In this document: in pieces, positions 36,552-49,519 of the stretch
How positions within the stretch are numbered: position 1 is the stretch's first letter
Layout: each line of letters opens with the position of its first letter
NCBI GenBank assembly: GCA_949130495.1
Contig: CASBWL010000052.1
Coordinates: forward strand, 124,001 to 188,000
DNA from: Sambucus nigra
Taxonomy: Eukaryota; Streptophyta; Magnoliopsida; Dipsacales; Adoxaceae
Length of the DNA stretch: 64,000 bases
Direction: 5' to 3'
The notes under the pieces: model-generated
Seen by the model: the letters and a program-made list of their open reading frames with translations, nothing else
The model's database searches: none
What the model was told of the DNA's origin: nothing
Translations under genes and position numbers: made by a program

Positions 36552-39039
36552 TGTAAGGCCCTAAAACATGATTAGGAAGGTTAATTACATGATTAATTAT
36601 AACTTAGGAGTTATAAGTTATAGATTGGTTATGTGTGTTAAACATGTTAATTATCATGTTTAGGGGATGCATGCTCCTGTGATATATGTGTTGTTTACAT
36701 TAGGTGTTAATTGAGCTTATAATCGGGGATACCATGTTTAGAACATATGATTAGTTATGCGATTAATGAATCATAAATTATGTTTTTAATGCATGATTAT
36801 GTTTATAAAATTAAATAAGGTTGTTGATACGAAATTGGCAATGTTTGGTCGCCAAATGTGAAAGTTTTGAGATTTTCGGTAAATTGCTACTTTCCTGTTC
36901 GAAGCCCAAATTAGGCGTATTAGTTTATGATTTTGGGAAAACATAAATTATTAAAGTTATAGATATATGAATCAATATTATAACACAACAAACGGTGGGT
37001 TAAACAGAGGCTCGTACAAGAAGTTATAGAGAAAGTACGAAACAAGGGCAAATATGTCCATTCCTTAAGTGACAATTGTCTTATTAGCACACCATGTGCT
37101 ATTTTTTGATTGGTTAGAGGGTGGGTGATAGTTTGGCCGACTTAAACTTCATAAAATATCCCCTTTGTTCAGCAAATGCAGCCATGAACAAGGGTTTTGC
37201 CTAAAGAGAAAGAAAGAGAAGAAAGTTAAGGAATAAATCTTTGGAAATTTTCCATAAATCAAGGAATCCTCGTAAGGTAATTACATCTTAATTAAAGTTG
37301 GTCACATGGATGAGTTCTATACTTATCATGTTTTTATTTTTTATTTGGATATATATTTTAATGATACCCATATTGCTGAATTGTGTTGGAACAAGGATGG
37401 ATTAAGAACATAAGTTAAAACTGAAGCTAGGATCGTAAATGCATACTTTAAAGTCCTAAATTTACATCATCTTTTCGTAAAGCATTTTGATTTAGAAAAT
37501 TCATTATTATGATGTATATTTCTGCTAAAACATGATTATTATATATTTCCATGAATTATACTCAAGGTCAAGGTTAGGTATGCTTAAAAATGTTAAGTTA
37601 TGCCTTAATGTTGTATTTTGACCTAGTTATACTAAAAATGGCATAAATCATGGAATACTTATTGGAATTGAGTGATTCAAGTTGGAGAGTAAAATAAACT
37701 CATACATGTATAACATATCCTAAAATTGTGTAAAAATGCCAAGGAATGAACCCTTGGTGATAGTTTGAAGTCGTGGTTTAAAATCTGCCCTAAAGGAGCA
37801 AGAATGCATACCAAGTGTTTGACGTTTTGCTCGACATAGAAAATGAGCCCTAGAAATTATGAAACATTAAATTTGTATTATTCAATGTGTTTACTGATAT
37901 TGTGTGGAATATCATGAAAAGTTATGTTGTACAAAAATTATGAGAATTCCAGGAAGTTGAACTTGTGTTGTTATTTTTCTTGAAAAATGATTTGGAAAAG
38001 GCTGTAATAAAATGGGCATAACTTTGTCTAGAAAATTCGTAATTTAATTCTGTAAATTGTGTTAGAACCCTAATTAATTGGGTGTTATATAAATGTGAAG
38101 TGTCATATATAATTACTCCTTAGTTATTTCTGATTGACCAAATTATGTGATGTGTTACTGGGTTTGATGTTAATCGGTGTATTCAAATACTAACGACATT
38201 GACTTGTTAGGTGGGGAAGCAGCTAATACTACCATACCAAGGAAGTAGTTGGTATTAATCTTAGAACTAAATCCAAGGTGAGTGACCTTCTTTATGAAAC
38301 ATAAATGCTTATAATTTCATATGGAAATGTGTAGTTAAACACATGTGTGAAAATGTTTATGGGAGTAATGTTGTATTTATGAAACATATGCATATGATTA
38401 AAAATGTTAAGCGATGTTATATGATGATATGGACTAGTGAGTCCTTTATCTAATGTTAAGGACTATGGTGGGTCCTACGGGATGTGGTGGTCCTGTTAAT
38501 CCAACTTAAAGGTTTGTGTACTCGGGCCTAATAAAGGGATGTGGTGGTCCCTAATTACTGTGGTGGGTTAATTGGACTGTGGCGGGTCCAGGCTTGCGAG
38601 AGTTTCACAATTCCTGTTGGGTTATAGCATTAGAACAAAATAAAAATGGTTATTCAAATTGGTTATATGTGTGGTATGTGGTCATTCACTAAGCCTTTAT
38701 AGCTTACACTCCTGTAATATTTTGTTTCAGGTATGCTTATAAATTGGAGTTCACTGCCAAGTTAGGACCTTAAAACGGGGAAGTGACGGATATTTAGTAT
38801 GGTTTGAATATCAGGATTTCTTTTGTGTAATTATTAAACTAAGGATCTTGGTTATGTAAAGTTATGTAGTACTTATTAGTTATAAGTAAAGGCAGTTATG
38901 TTTTCATCTACACATACCTTTGGAAAAAAAAAAAAACTCTTATGCTATTTTCCTTAGAGATTTAAATTAAAGCATTGTTTAAGCAAATTTATCTCTAATT
39001 AAAGGGATGAGTTTAACAAAATTAAGTCAGGGCGCGACA
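36552..39039 (+). repeat. Solo LTR inserted in a CT microsatellite (2488 bp)
   Basis: TGTAAGGCCCTAAAAC ... GTCAGGGCGCGACA, with CTCTCTCTC on both sides, so any duplication (CTCTC) is masked by the repeat. A pyrimidine-rich ttttgtttcaggt at about 38720-38735 occupies the place of the ...TTACAGGTGCCC block in the Tekay LTRs, supporting plus orientation. It contains a gtggtggtcc-type run at 38460-38600. No coding frame and no adjacent PBS or PPT. Confidence 0.7.
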
Positions 39040-39475
39040 CTCTCTCTCTTCCTTTCTCTCTCTCTCTCTCATTGCATTCAAATTGGTTTTAGAAGTTATT
39101 TTATTTATGGATATAATCATAGTCGAGATAGGTTTGGGGTTATTTTGTTTTCGATCTCTATTCGATAAATATATCAAATTAATATACCATATTTTTAGGA
39201 TGTAATATATACTAAAAGTAACATATTACTTCATTTATATACTAATATATTAATATTACTTGCTAATCTATATAATAAATGGGAATGGTCATTTGGTTTC
39301 CCTAACTAGTGGCTGGAATTGCAATATGTGTTTTAAATCTAACGATAAAAAATGATTCACAACATGAAAAAGCATGTTGTATTTAATACATAAACAAGTG
39401 GTAAAGATAAAAAATGACAAAGATAAATTAAAATGTGAATTTTCTTGAACCAGTAGACAAATAAAAAAACTCAAA
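39040..39475. other. No feature recognised
   Basis: Continues the CT microsatellite for about 45 bp, then AT-rich non-coding DNA. Confidence 0.5.
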
Positions 39476-41654
39476 TGTAATGCCCCATAATTTTAATGGG
39501 GGTTAATAATTAATTAAATGAAAAATAATTGGATTAATTAAATGGAAATCCGGATTAACTATAATTTAAATTTGTAAATTCAATGCCTATTTATGCGAAT
39601 TTAAATTTATAATAAATTAATATAAAATTTTAGAATTTACTTGGTAGAATGTTAAATTTTTATGGGCTTTAGTTTAATAAATATTAAGTTTGTGTTCAAA
39701 CTCTAATTATTATAAATTGGTTTGGACATATGGGAGTTTTGTGGAGAAGACCCCGAGAGAATTTTGGACTATTCTATATATCTCGGTGGAAAAAACTGCA
39801 ACACTTGGTGAGCCTCTATAAATGGTCAAGCATTATAAAGGGGGTTGATCCCTTTACTTGTCCCCTTACGTTTGCAAACTTTTATATCTCTCTGACAAAA
39901 ACCTTCAAAACTCTTTGCCCTTTTTTCTAAACACTTATCGCTTTAATCCCTCACCCAAATTACATCCCAATTACATAATCAAAACCGATGATTAATATTC
40001 TATATTTCAAGATAAGATTAAAGGAGATGAACAACACCAACTCCATAAATTTCAAGAGTATTCCAAGGCCTCTTAAATTTTAAAATTTCAAACACACTTT
40101 TGAGTATTTTGAGGCAACTTACTATCTACTCTCCTCCTTTTATATAAACAATTATTAATTTCAAGTAAATCTTAATTGTAGGCTTAAAATTGGTTAGTGA
40201 CCCTTATATTTTGCCATCCCTTATGCCAAGGCCCTATTTGATGGAATTAGATAATTTCACATGGTTTAAAATAGAATTTAATCATTTCGTTAATTTATAA
40301 ATTATGAAAGTGGACCATTCATTAGTATACTCGTATATTAGGATTTGATATCAAATAATGGCCTTATGTTGATTTGGACTTAATAACGAGTTATTAAAAC
40401 TTAATTAGGATTTAACTATTGTTAAAAATGCATGTGCTAAATAGGGTTCTACATTTATCTCAATTGGTGGTACCTTTATGTAAAGAATCCTAAATAAAAT
40501 GATTCCATGCATGATAGTTAATTAAGGTATCAACACAATGTCTATAATCTTGAAGTTTGTTAAAACCCCCCTTTAATTGATTTATGGTCCTAGAAATGGG
40601 AATTTTGACCTAATTACATTTGTAATTGACTTATGGCCGTAATTACCCTCCTTAAGTTGTTGGAGTCGAAATACTTGAGTAGTTGCATTAGAAGGGGTAC
40701 AGGATAAATGTTGTTGGCTTATGATGGATTATTTTTGTTGTTGTTGGTTTATAGTGGGGGTGTATGATTGGAAATGAAAATTGGTTGTTTAAATTAACAT
40801 AATCCTTAAATTATTACACATAACTAATTCCTTAACTAATGCTAGTGTCTTAATGACTACCTTATCTAGACGAAGTGAGTCATAGGGTTCTTTCTTTTGA
40901 TTTCATTTATGAGACATCCCATGCATGGATCCATGATACAGTCAAGAGTGAGGACATTAGGAATCCTATAATTAACTTGTGTCTTTTTGATATAGTGCCT
41001 AGTTTGTAGAGCAGTCCCCTAATAGTCATGCTCTAGTGAGCAGTCCGAGGAGTCCCTTAGAAATTAATAAAATGACATAACGAGTGATTTATCAACTAGT
41101 TTATAATGGTACAAAGGATTGAATATTATGTGGACTTGGTGCATAACAAGGTTTGTAAATTTTTTGGTCATGCAAATGACAGATGGCACTAAATGTGTGA
41201 TGGGATTTATGTATGCGTCACAAGGTCTGTGGATATTTCCATATGTGCAAAAAATAGGTGATGTCTGTATGTAGTCAATTTTATTTATCTGTACCGCATG
41301 TTCTTGATATGATCAGGGATAAGAGACATATTTCGATTATGGTGTAATTAATAGTTAAAGCTAATGAGCAAATTAGAATGGATTATGAGGTTTCGTGATA
41401 CATGATTGGTTATGTCTTATATTGGAATTGAAATACTTGAGTAATTGTAGATATATATCTTATATTGTTTTAGTTGACAATACATTTGTGAGTTGAGTAT
41501 ATATTCAAGGTTTATCGTAACTTATTCATATCTTAACACTTGTTTCATTTGATTCTATACATACTAAGAATGATATTTACATTATTTTAACAAGTTGTAT
41601 ATTGTAATGTTAGGAAGTGATCCATAATAATGTTAAAATATATGGGTTGTTACA
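39476..41654 (+). repeat. Probable solo LTR (2179 bp)
   Basis: TGTAATGCCCCATAATTTT ... ATATGGGTTGTTACA, like the TGTAATACCCCGT/TGTTACA ends of the gypsy element at 3763-8779. A gagacatcccatgcatgg stretch (about 40912) parallels gagacaccccacgcatg (4808), and a partial ctaagaatg lies at 41564-41572. No matching five-base flanks are seen. No coding content. Confidence 0.6.
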
Positions 41655-42227
41655 ATGGAATACTTAATTTAACTACAAACTATTAGATAAGTAAAACTTT
41701 TACCTGAAATTTTGAAAAACTTTGTGAAAACTAGCCACACCCAATCCCTACACCTAATAACATCCTTTTTACGCCACCAAAATAATTTTTTTTTATCAAT
41801 GTTCCAAATTCAAGCTAAATATAACTCATTAAATTTGCCTGCTTATAAAAATCTTTTCAGACACCTCATTCTCAGATTCTCTCACTTCATATCTCATAAA
41901 TCTTCCTCTATATATCACCTCTCACAATATCCACCGATAGTTTAAAAACTGCGATATCCTTAGATGTCCATACATAGGTTTACAATCAGGATTCTGGTGA
42001 AAAGTCACCCCCCCTAAAAAGGGAGAGGGAAAGAGAGAGATGTACATTTCATATAACCTACTCCAAATATGTAATTCAAATTACTAACCTTATTGCTAAT
42101 TGTTTGAATTTTCTGTAACCATTTCTTCGTGGACAATAAACATGCCATAGGCATGTCCTGTACATCAAACTTAACTACCAAGGAAAAAAATTAGCAAGGT
42201 CCTAGTATACTAATATATTACATACTA
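41655..42227. other. No feature recognised
   Basis: AT-rich non-coding sequence. An ORF at 41712-41945 has no recognisable motif and is probably chance. Confidence 0.45.
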
Positions 42228-42395
42228 AAAGGTTGTACCTAGTGCACAAGGCGTTTGCTTAACTGCTAGGATAGGCGGATGTAGGCTAACCTTACCCCCC
42301 ATACATGAGAGGATGCTCCCATGTGTCACACCCAAGACCAACCATAGCTTGGGCATGGGAACTTTCCATCACTCCAAGGGACGGTCTCTTAATAT
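42228..42395 (-). mobile_element. Possible Au-like SINE remnant
   Basis: On the minus strand it reads gtcttgggtgtgacacatggg (in the place of a pol III B box), then ggggggtaaggttagcctacatccgcc, then gccttgtgcactagg. This order parallels Au-type plant SINEs (GGTTCGA..., GTAAGGCTGCGTACA..., GTGCAC...G). It is diverged; no poly-T tail or duplication checked. Confidence 0.45.
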
Positions 42396-43100
42396 ATTAC
42401 ATACTAACATATATAAAAAACACTTATGTATCAATACATTACATACCAGATTAACAATTTGTTTTTCCTTTATCTTTCTTTCTTAGTTTCATTTCTCTAA
42501 GATGTTTTATTAAATTTAAACATATTTTTATATATCAAATTGATATACATACTATTTTCCCTTTTTTTCTTTTCACATACTACTATGTTTAGTGACATAT
42601 TATGAAACATTGACGGTGGGGCTTTTATCCATTAGCCCTGTTTGGTGCGAGGTGAAGTTGGATGTAATTTGATCCCTTCCGAACAATATACAAGGAAAAG
42701 TGTTGAAATTATTGCGTTTGGTGGAAGGTTAAGTTGCATGGGAATGTGGGACCAATGGAATCAGATTATTTCTAAGAGGAAAAGTTAGTTGATGTGGAAA
42801 AGTGAGGTGATTAGATCAATCCAATATAGGTGGGATTCCTACTTTTCCATGAAAATCCTTACAAATTTTTTGAAGATAAAAACGCCAATAAAAAATTATT
42901 AAATTACAACGATAACCATTAAATCTATTTATTTAATTTGTAAAGACTGTTTGGTTCTGTCAGCTTGTAATATAAAGCTCTGCAAGTTTTATTTAGGTAT
43001 TTTTTGTAGTTTCTCTACTCTTATACAATAATTTGATTAATTTACTCTACAATACACACGTGTCTACAATATAACACTATCTAAATATTGGAAAATCTAT

Positions 43101-43103
<3 letters not shown>
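42396..43103. other. No feature recognised
   Basis: AT-rich sequence with no credible ORF. The text agccctgtttggtgcgagg (about 42636) is suggestive of a MITE edge but I could not find its inverted partner. Confidence 0.4.

Positions 43104-43190
<87 letters not shown>
43104..43190. repeat. AT microsatellite
   Basis: About 87 bp of AT dinucleotides, target of the Helitron-like element whose terminus abuts it. Confidence 0.95.
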
Positions 43191-43191
<1 letters not shown>

Positions 43192-46059
43192 TAGGGTATG
43201 CCCGTGCCTGAAGGCACGCTGATAATTTTAAAAAGCATAAAGTCGGGTCTTGGTGCGATGGAAAGCGCCCTTGCCAAAGCAACGACTGATTTTGGGATCG
43301 AAAACGTTAATAAAACAATCAAATAAATCTTATGAAATATTAATTCGCATACCTTTCATATAGTTAACAAATAGTTCATCTTTGATAATTTAGCAGCTCA
43401 GAAATAAATAGTTACTGCTAACTAAAAAGCTACAAAAAGTTGTGTCGTCCCCAACATTTCGATGTTAATTTAGACAAACATGTAATATTAATAAAGAAAC
43501 AATATAAGGTTTTTGTAACGTAATGAAGGAATTATCCCAAACACATGTGGTGCTCACTATCCCAACTTTTAGTACAAATTGAGTCGCTACAACACATCAC
43601 CTACACATCACCTAAATCCCAAGTTAGTGGAAAGGTTGTGAGATTATTTTGGTGTATTTGTGTTCTCCACACATCAATGCGATGCATTTGTAACACGGAC
43701 CATGTGCTACATCGATAGCGTAAGGAGTCGGTTGGTGGTGCGATGGCTATAGAGGTTGTTGGAGTTGCCTTGTCGACTTGGTATTACAATAGATAGCGTA
43801 AGGAGTCAGTTGGTATTACGATCATCTTCTTGATGCTAGCCAGGTCAGAAAGCATGACATGATAGCCACGTTGTCATACTGGATGCTAGAATTACCACGT
43901 ACAGAAGTCATTACCTATTTGTATAACCCCATAATAAGTCAGTACTTGTTCGAGACATCCTATATATTGCATTACTATTTTGAAGAATTTAAATTCAAAG
44001 CCAACAAATTAATAAAGAAAACATATTGTAGACCATAATTACTAAACAAATGAACTCGAATGTAATAATAAGAATTTTATTGTTTTTAATACAAAGTACA
44101 TACAGTTGTATCTATATATGAAATACAAAACTCTCTCCTCCAATAATCCTTTTGAAATCTCATATACATAACTGACTCCCTCAAGAACATGAACCAAATC
44201 AAAACCAAATATTACCTATAAAAAGATCAAATAATATCTACCTATTGGAAAATGACATATCATACCTTATCTACCTTTTCAACGATGTCAACGCGTATAA
44301 AAATATTATTACCCCTGATGCATTCTTCTCAACAGTTTAATACCTGTTGCTTCGGCTTCGGTGCACCTAAGAGTTAATCGACATTTGAAATGTAGAACCA
44401 AATCACCGCGGCATCCAAAATCCACGGACCGTGAGTGGATTTTATAGAATCACCACGGGTTGTATTTTTATTACTCAAGTCGTTGGATCGTTGCACTATT
44501 CAAACCAATCGTGTAGTGACGATTACAACTTGTGGAATGAACGATTTGCCTCCTGAACAGTTAAATGAACAAAAAATCAATTTTCTAAAAGAAACTAAAT
44601 AAATATAAAAAGGTACAAAGCGAAAAGAAAAAAATACCTGTGATCTTCTTAACCTTTGGTGTTGCAAAAACTTGTGTGATCTCTCCATCTACTGCAAGCA
44701 CTGCTCCTATTAAGCGGTGCTAAAACAACTGCTATTAAGAACTAATGTATGCGTACTATCAAGCACTAAACAGTTGCTATTAAGCACTACTGTTCATATA
44801 AAATTGATATACCAAATTAATATCAAATTAGATTTCCAACTATTCATATCAACTGTTCATATGAGTTCATATTAGTCCATCAGTTCATATCAGTTCATAT
44901 CGGTTCATATACCAAATTACCTATATAAGTTCATATAACTAAATTGTTCCCAAATATTAATATGAACTGATATATGTATACGTAATCAAATTATTTGGGA
45001 ACCAAATCATCTATAAGTATTCGAATAATTTGGGTAAACAATTCATATTCGAATAATTTGGGTACCCAAATTTCGTGATACGTCGTAACTGATTTGAATA
45101 TGAACTGGAACCCAAATAAGATACGCATCTGTATATCTAATCTAATTGAAATGGTACCAAAATTTGACTCTCCATTTTCAAAAAATAATTTGTTTCGCAC
45201 AAACCAACACACATTTGTCCATATTCAACATCGTTCTTCTTCACCTCATTGATTATCGCCATCATCGAGGTCACCGGCCTCCATCTCTGCTTAAACCTGT
45301 GAAGCTTTGGAGTAAAAGTGAGACAGGTTTAAAGAGGGTAATGATTTATGAAAGCCTTTTAAAATTTCTACTTATCCAAATGCACAATGAATCGCATATG
45401 TGCAAAATCTTACAACCGAGAAGACAGAAGACATAAATACTGTATTTCATACAATATTATCAGTTAGAGACAACATTATGAACGGGGAAAATACAACTTG
45501 AATCTATGGCATCAGCAAATTGTGCTTCATGTATGTGTGTGTTATACTTGATGTCTTCCCAGGTCAATATAACTCAAGTGGGAAACTGTTTAACCATGAA
45601 GCACCCAAAATCAGCGCAAACAGAATAATCATAATCAAATCAGTGGATACTAAAATTATTTCAGCCAATAATCATTGAATAATTTGCAGATGAGGAAATG
45701 TGAAGAAGTAGACATGTAACATTCCAATTAAGAACTAACATGAAGAAGTATGTGAAGTTGTCATACTTCTTCATGACAGTAGACATTTTTCTAGTCCAAA
45801 ACAGTTTTCTCATTTATTTATGCTACTGTTATTAGAGTCCAAAATAATTTTCTTCTCATTTATTTTTCTAGTCCAAAACAATCCATCTAACATTCTTTCT
45901 TTTATTATAATTTCCTTAGTTATCACCTTTAGTGGAAAGTTTCAGAACCCGCAAGTTCAGATTGTTTGTGTTATAAATGAACTATAAAATGAGGGTTTCG
46001 ATCCAATAAGTATCTAATTGCCTCTTTTACAAAAGGATGAATAATAGTTCGACGATACC

Positions 46060-46435
46060 TATATAGAACGCCCTCTATTCGTGACAACCCTGTGAAGGCC
46101 AAGATTCTAAATACTCTTAAATAACTCTCAAGAACCGCATGGCCCACATCTCGGTTGTATTGGATTTTGCTAATGTCAAGTGAGGATCGAAGAATTCTTG
46201 CGAACCGCTGCTTAAGCATGAGTAATATGGTTTATGCTCTCTCTTCAAATACTTATCTCTTCTCCAAACTCACAGCTGAACCCCAAGCAGACTTTGAGTC
46301 TTTGGAGTTCATTTTACTCCTCCGGATCATCATCAATGACTCAATCCTATTAATCAGGTCAAGGATGTTATTATCTGAGGATAGGTTCAAAGTCGAAAGA
46401 AGATTTGCCAGATCAAAGTATTCATCTGTGATTCT
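46060..46435 (-). pseudogene. ROPGEF: RopGEF (PRONE domain) fragment
   Basis: One minus-strand frame, starting right after a ttgcag splice-acceptor-like end at 46436-46441, matches the end of the PRONE domain of plant Rho-of-plants guanine exchange factors. Recognisable in order: DEYFD, DLINRIE, KDSKSAWGSAVSLEKR, then after a stop FEERA, LKQRF, SSLDISKIQYNRDVGHA, VLESYLRV, LAFTGLSRIEGVLY. Two TAA stops replace what should be Glu codons near LEKR and ERA, so it is non-functional. Flanking exons are missing. It sits in a Helitron-like element in the same orientation as the Helitron, as expected of captured host sequence. RopGEFs activate ROP GTPases in polar growth; this copy only records the donor. 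Confidence 0.75.
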
Positions 46436-48159
46436 CTGCAACATTTAAACAAAATGTAACTCAATTAAGAAAATAGACTGAAAATTTACTTAACAAAGCT
46501 TGTCACTTTTATCACAATGATATTAGTTGCGAGGGGATTTATCCACCTTGTAAAACTTTATCCATCCCAAAAGAAGTTTGCAGATGCGATGGCCCCAATA
46601 AGTGCAGTTTGCATAGCGTTCCTAAACGGCTTATTTCCCAAAAGCAGCTGCAAATGAAAGTGTATTATAAGCAATGTAGTACTCGTATGATGTCTGAAAA
46701 GGGACTTATTCAGATTTCTTAGTGAAAACGGAATGCAGAAAGTTTCTCAGATTTCAGATTTCTCAAATTCATATTCAGATGTGTTTATTAAGATACATAA
46801 TGTGTTTATTATCACTGGTTTGTTTTGATTACAAATCTTGGACAGTAATTGACTTATAATCCATTCTGATTATAATTTTTTTATTATAAGATACAAATTT
46901 AAGAAACACCAATAATATCACAAAAAAGAACCAATAATATAACAATAATATTATTAAAAGAAATTAAAACCAATAATTTAGCAACAAAGAACCAAACAGA
47001 GGAAATAAAAAGGAGGATGCAACTAATGGAGGATCTCAAGGGCATATACTTTGTACCGGTCTGGCTCTATACCTGTGTAGCATATTACGCATTGTAGAGA
47101 GAGAGTGTATAACAGTTTTTCTTAGCCGATATGAGTTCACAACTTACTAATAATGTGTATCTTTAAGCACACTACAAAATTATACTATGTAAGATAAAAG
47201 TATATCTCAAGAACCCAAAAATTGACTTGCAAAGTTAATAGCTGATCAAATAATCTTGAAGTAATAAACAGTCCAATATCGTTGGTAAGCTTCTTTGGGA
47301 TTATAAACACATAATCAAATAGTGTTTAAAGTTAATTTCATGATCCAAATATTTACAATTACATATTAAAATCCAATTTATGTCAAGTCAAATTAGAGTA
47401 AAGCAAAGAAATGGGCAAATCAACAGAGTGTTTAATGATCCCAAAATAATGTTGTAGAAACTTAACAACATATATCATTACTATCATATGAAAAGAACAA
47501 AGAAAACTATATTGTGCAATAGAATCAATGATAAGCTTAAACAAAAATAATATACTACTCTTGATCTTGTCTTCAAGCCATGTACACAACATAGAGTCAT
47601 TTAAGTGGGAGAACCTTCAAACCTGTGAATTATTGAACTCGAAAAACAAATTAGAGGATCCAATAAATAAGAATGCTCATCTTAACCTATTGTCAAACAC
47701 TTGGGGGACAACAAAGGGAATTTCAAGTCAAGTAAATAACCAAATAAATATATTGAACAATCTTTGAGCAGTTTACATTTGAAAAGAAATATATATTAAA
47801 GATTGAAAAACAAAGATACACAGAAAAAAAATGTCTAGTTTCAAGAGGACATAGAACAAAGATGCTAAATTTTTCAAGTAGAAAGTAGAATCAAGTAGAG
47901 CTGTATTAGAGACTGAAATTAAATCCAACATGCTAAATTTTTCCATGACCTGCAGAAATAAACAAAATCTTTAGTGTTTCATCACACATATATCTTCAAG
48001 CACATAAAGTTGAAATGAAAAACAACTATATGTAATGTTTTACATCATCTTCTAGGTTATTGATAATGATTATCATGTACAAAAACAACAATGAACAAAC
48101 AATAATGAAGTAAGAGACTGAACATAGGATAAATCTAGATACAAAATCTGAAACCTTCA

Positions 48160-48353
48160 CTTTAGATCTGCGAAACTAAGTAAACGAACAAAATCGCATT
48201 TGAAACCTAAATTAGGGAGGAACAAAAGCCCTAATAGAAAAAAAGCCCTAATTGAACTTTAGATCTGTGAAACTAAGTAAACGAACAAAATCGCATTTGA
48301 AACCTAAATTAGGGAGGAACAAAAGCCCTAATAGAAAAAAAGCCCTAATTGAA
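48160..48353. repeat. Near-perfect 97-bp tandem duplication
   Basis: Units 48160-48256 and 48257-48353 both start ctttagatctg and end agccctaattgaa; I see a single difference (cgaaac/tgaaac). The duplication is recent. Confidence 0.9.
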
Positions 48354-48731
48354 GGATACAACACCTGAGAATAGCGAGGAGATGAGGTCGGCAACTGGGA
48401 GATAATGGCGGCGGTAGGGAGAAGGGATGAAGAGGTGAAGGGGTGAATGTGAAGGGGGGTTATCGTGACTTGGGAGAGAGAACGACTGAGAAGTAGAGAA
48501 TGAGACATTTGTGTGAGAAATGAGGGTGTGAACAAATTCATGAAGTGATTTTGACTAAAGTGCCCCCAATTTTGAATTGAAGTATAAATTTGGTAAGGGT
48601 AAAAAGAGGGGGAATCCAAAGAATTGAGGGTAAAATAGGAAGTGAAAAAAAAAACTCAAATTGATGACATCATACTTGAAGCTTATGACATACATAAGTT
48701 TCCTACTTTATTATATATATATATATATACA

Positions 48732-49519
<788 letters not shown>

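Larger units (their letters stand above)
43191..48730 (-). mobile_element. Helitron-like element carrying a gene fragment
   Basis: The 3' terminus on the minus strand is clear: hairpin CGTGCC/GGCACG with a 4-nt loop (43203-43218), 8 nt, CTAG (43191-43194), then T. The 5' end is inferred near 48730, where the minus strand reads TATATATA...AATAAAGTAGGAAAC, a form common at plant Helitron 5' ends; a MITE abuts there, so the exact TC start is uncertain. It holds a RopGEF fragment (46060-46435), another exon-like piece at about 46510-46660 that I do not recognise, and a 97-bp tandem duplication. No Rep/helicase seen, so non-autonomous. Confidence 0.6.

Noticed and set aside
46510..46660. Exon-like minus-strand stretch following a ttgcag acceptor
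   Set aside because: It has a plausible acceptor and a hydrophobic Ala/Ile segment, but I do not recognise the protein and it quickly runs into stops, so it is not listed separately.
48248..48619. 123-codon minus-strand ORF near the Helitron 5' end
   Set aside because: It runs into a recent tandem duplication and has no recognisable domain; could be a captured untranslated leader, but no support as a protein.
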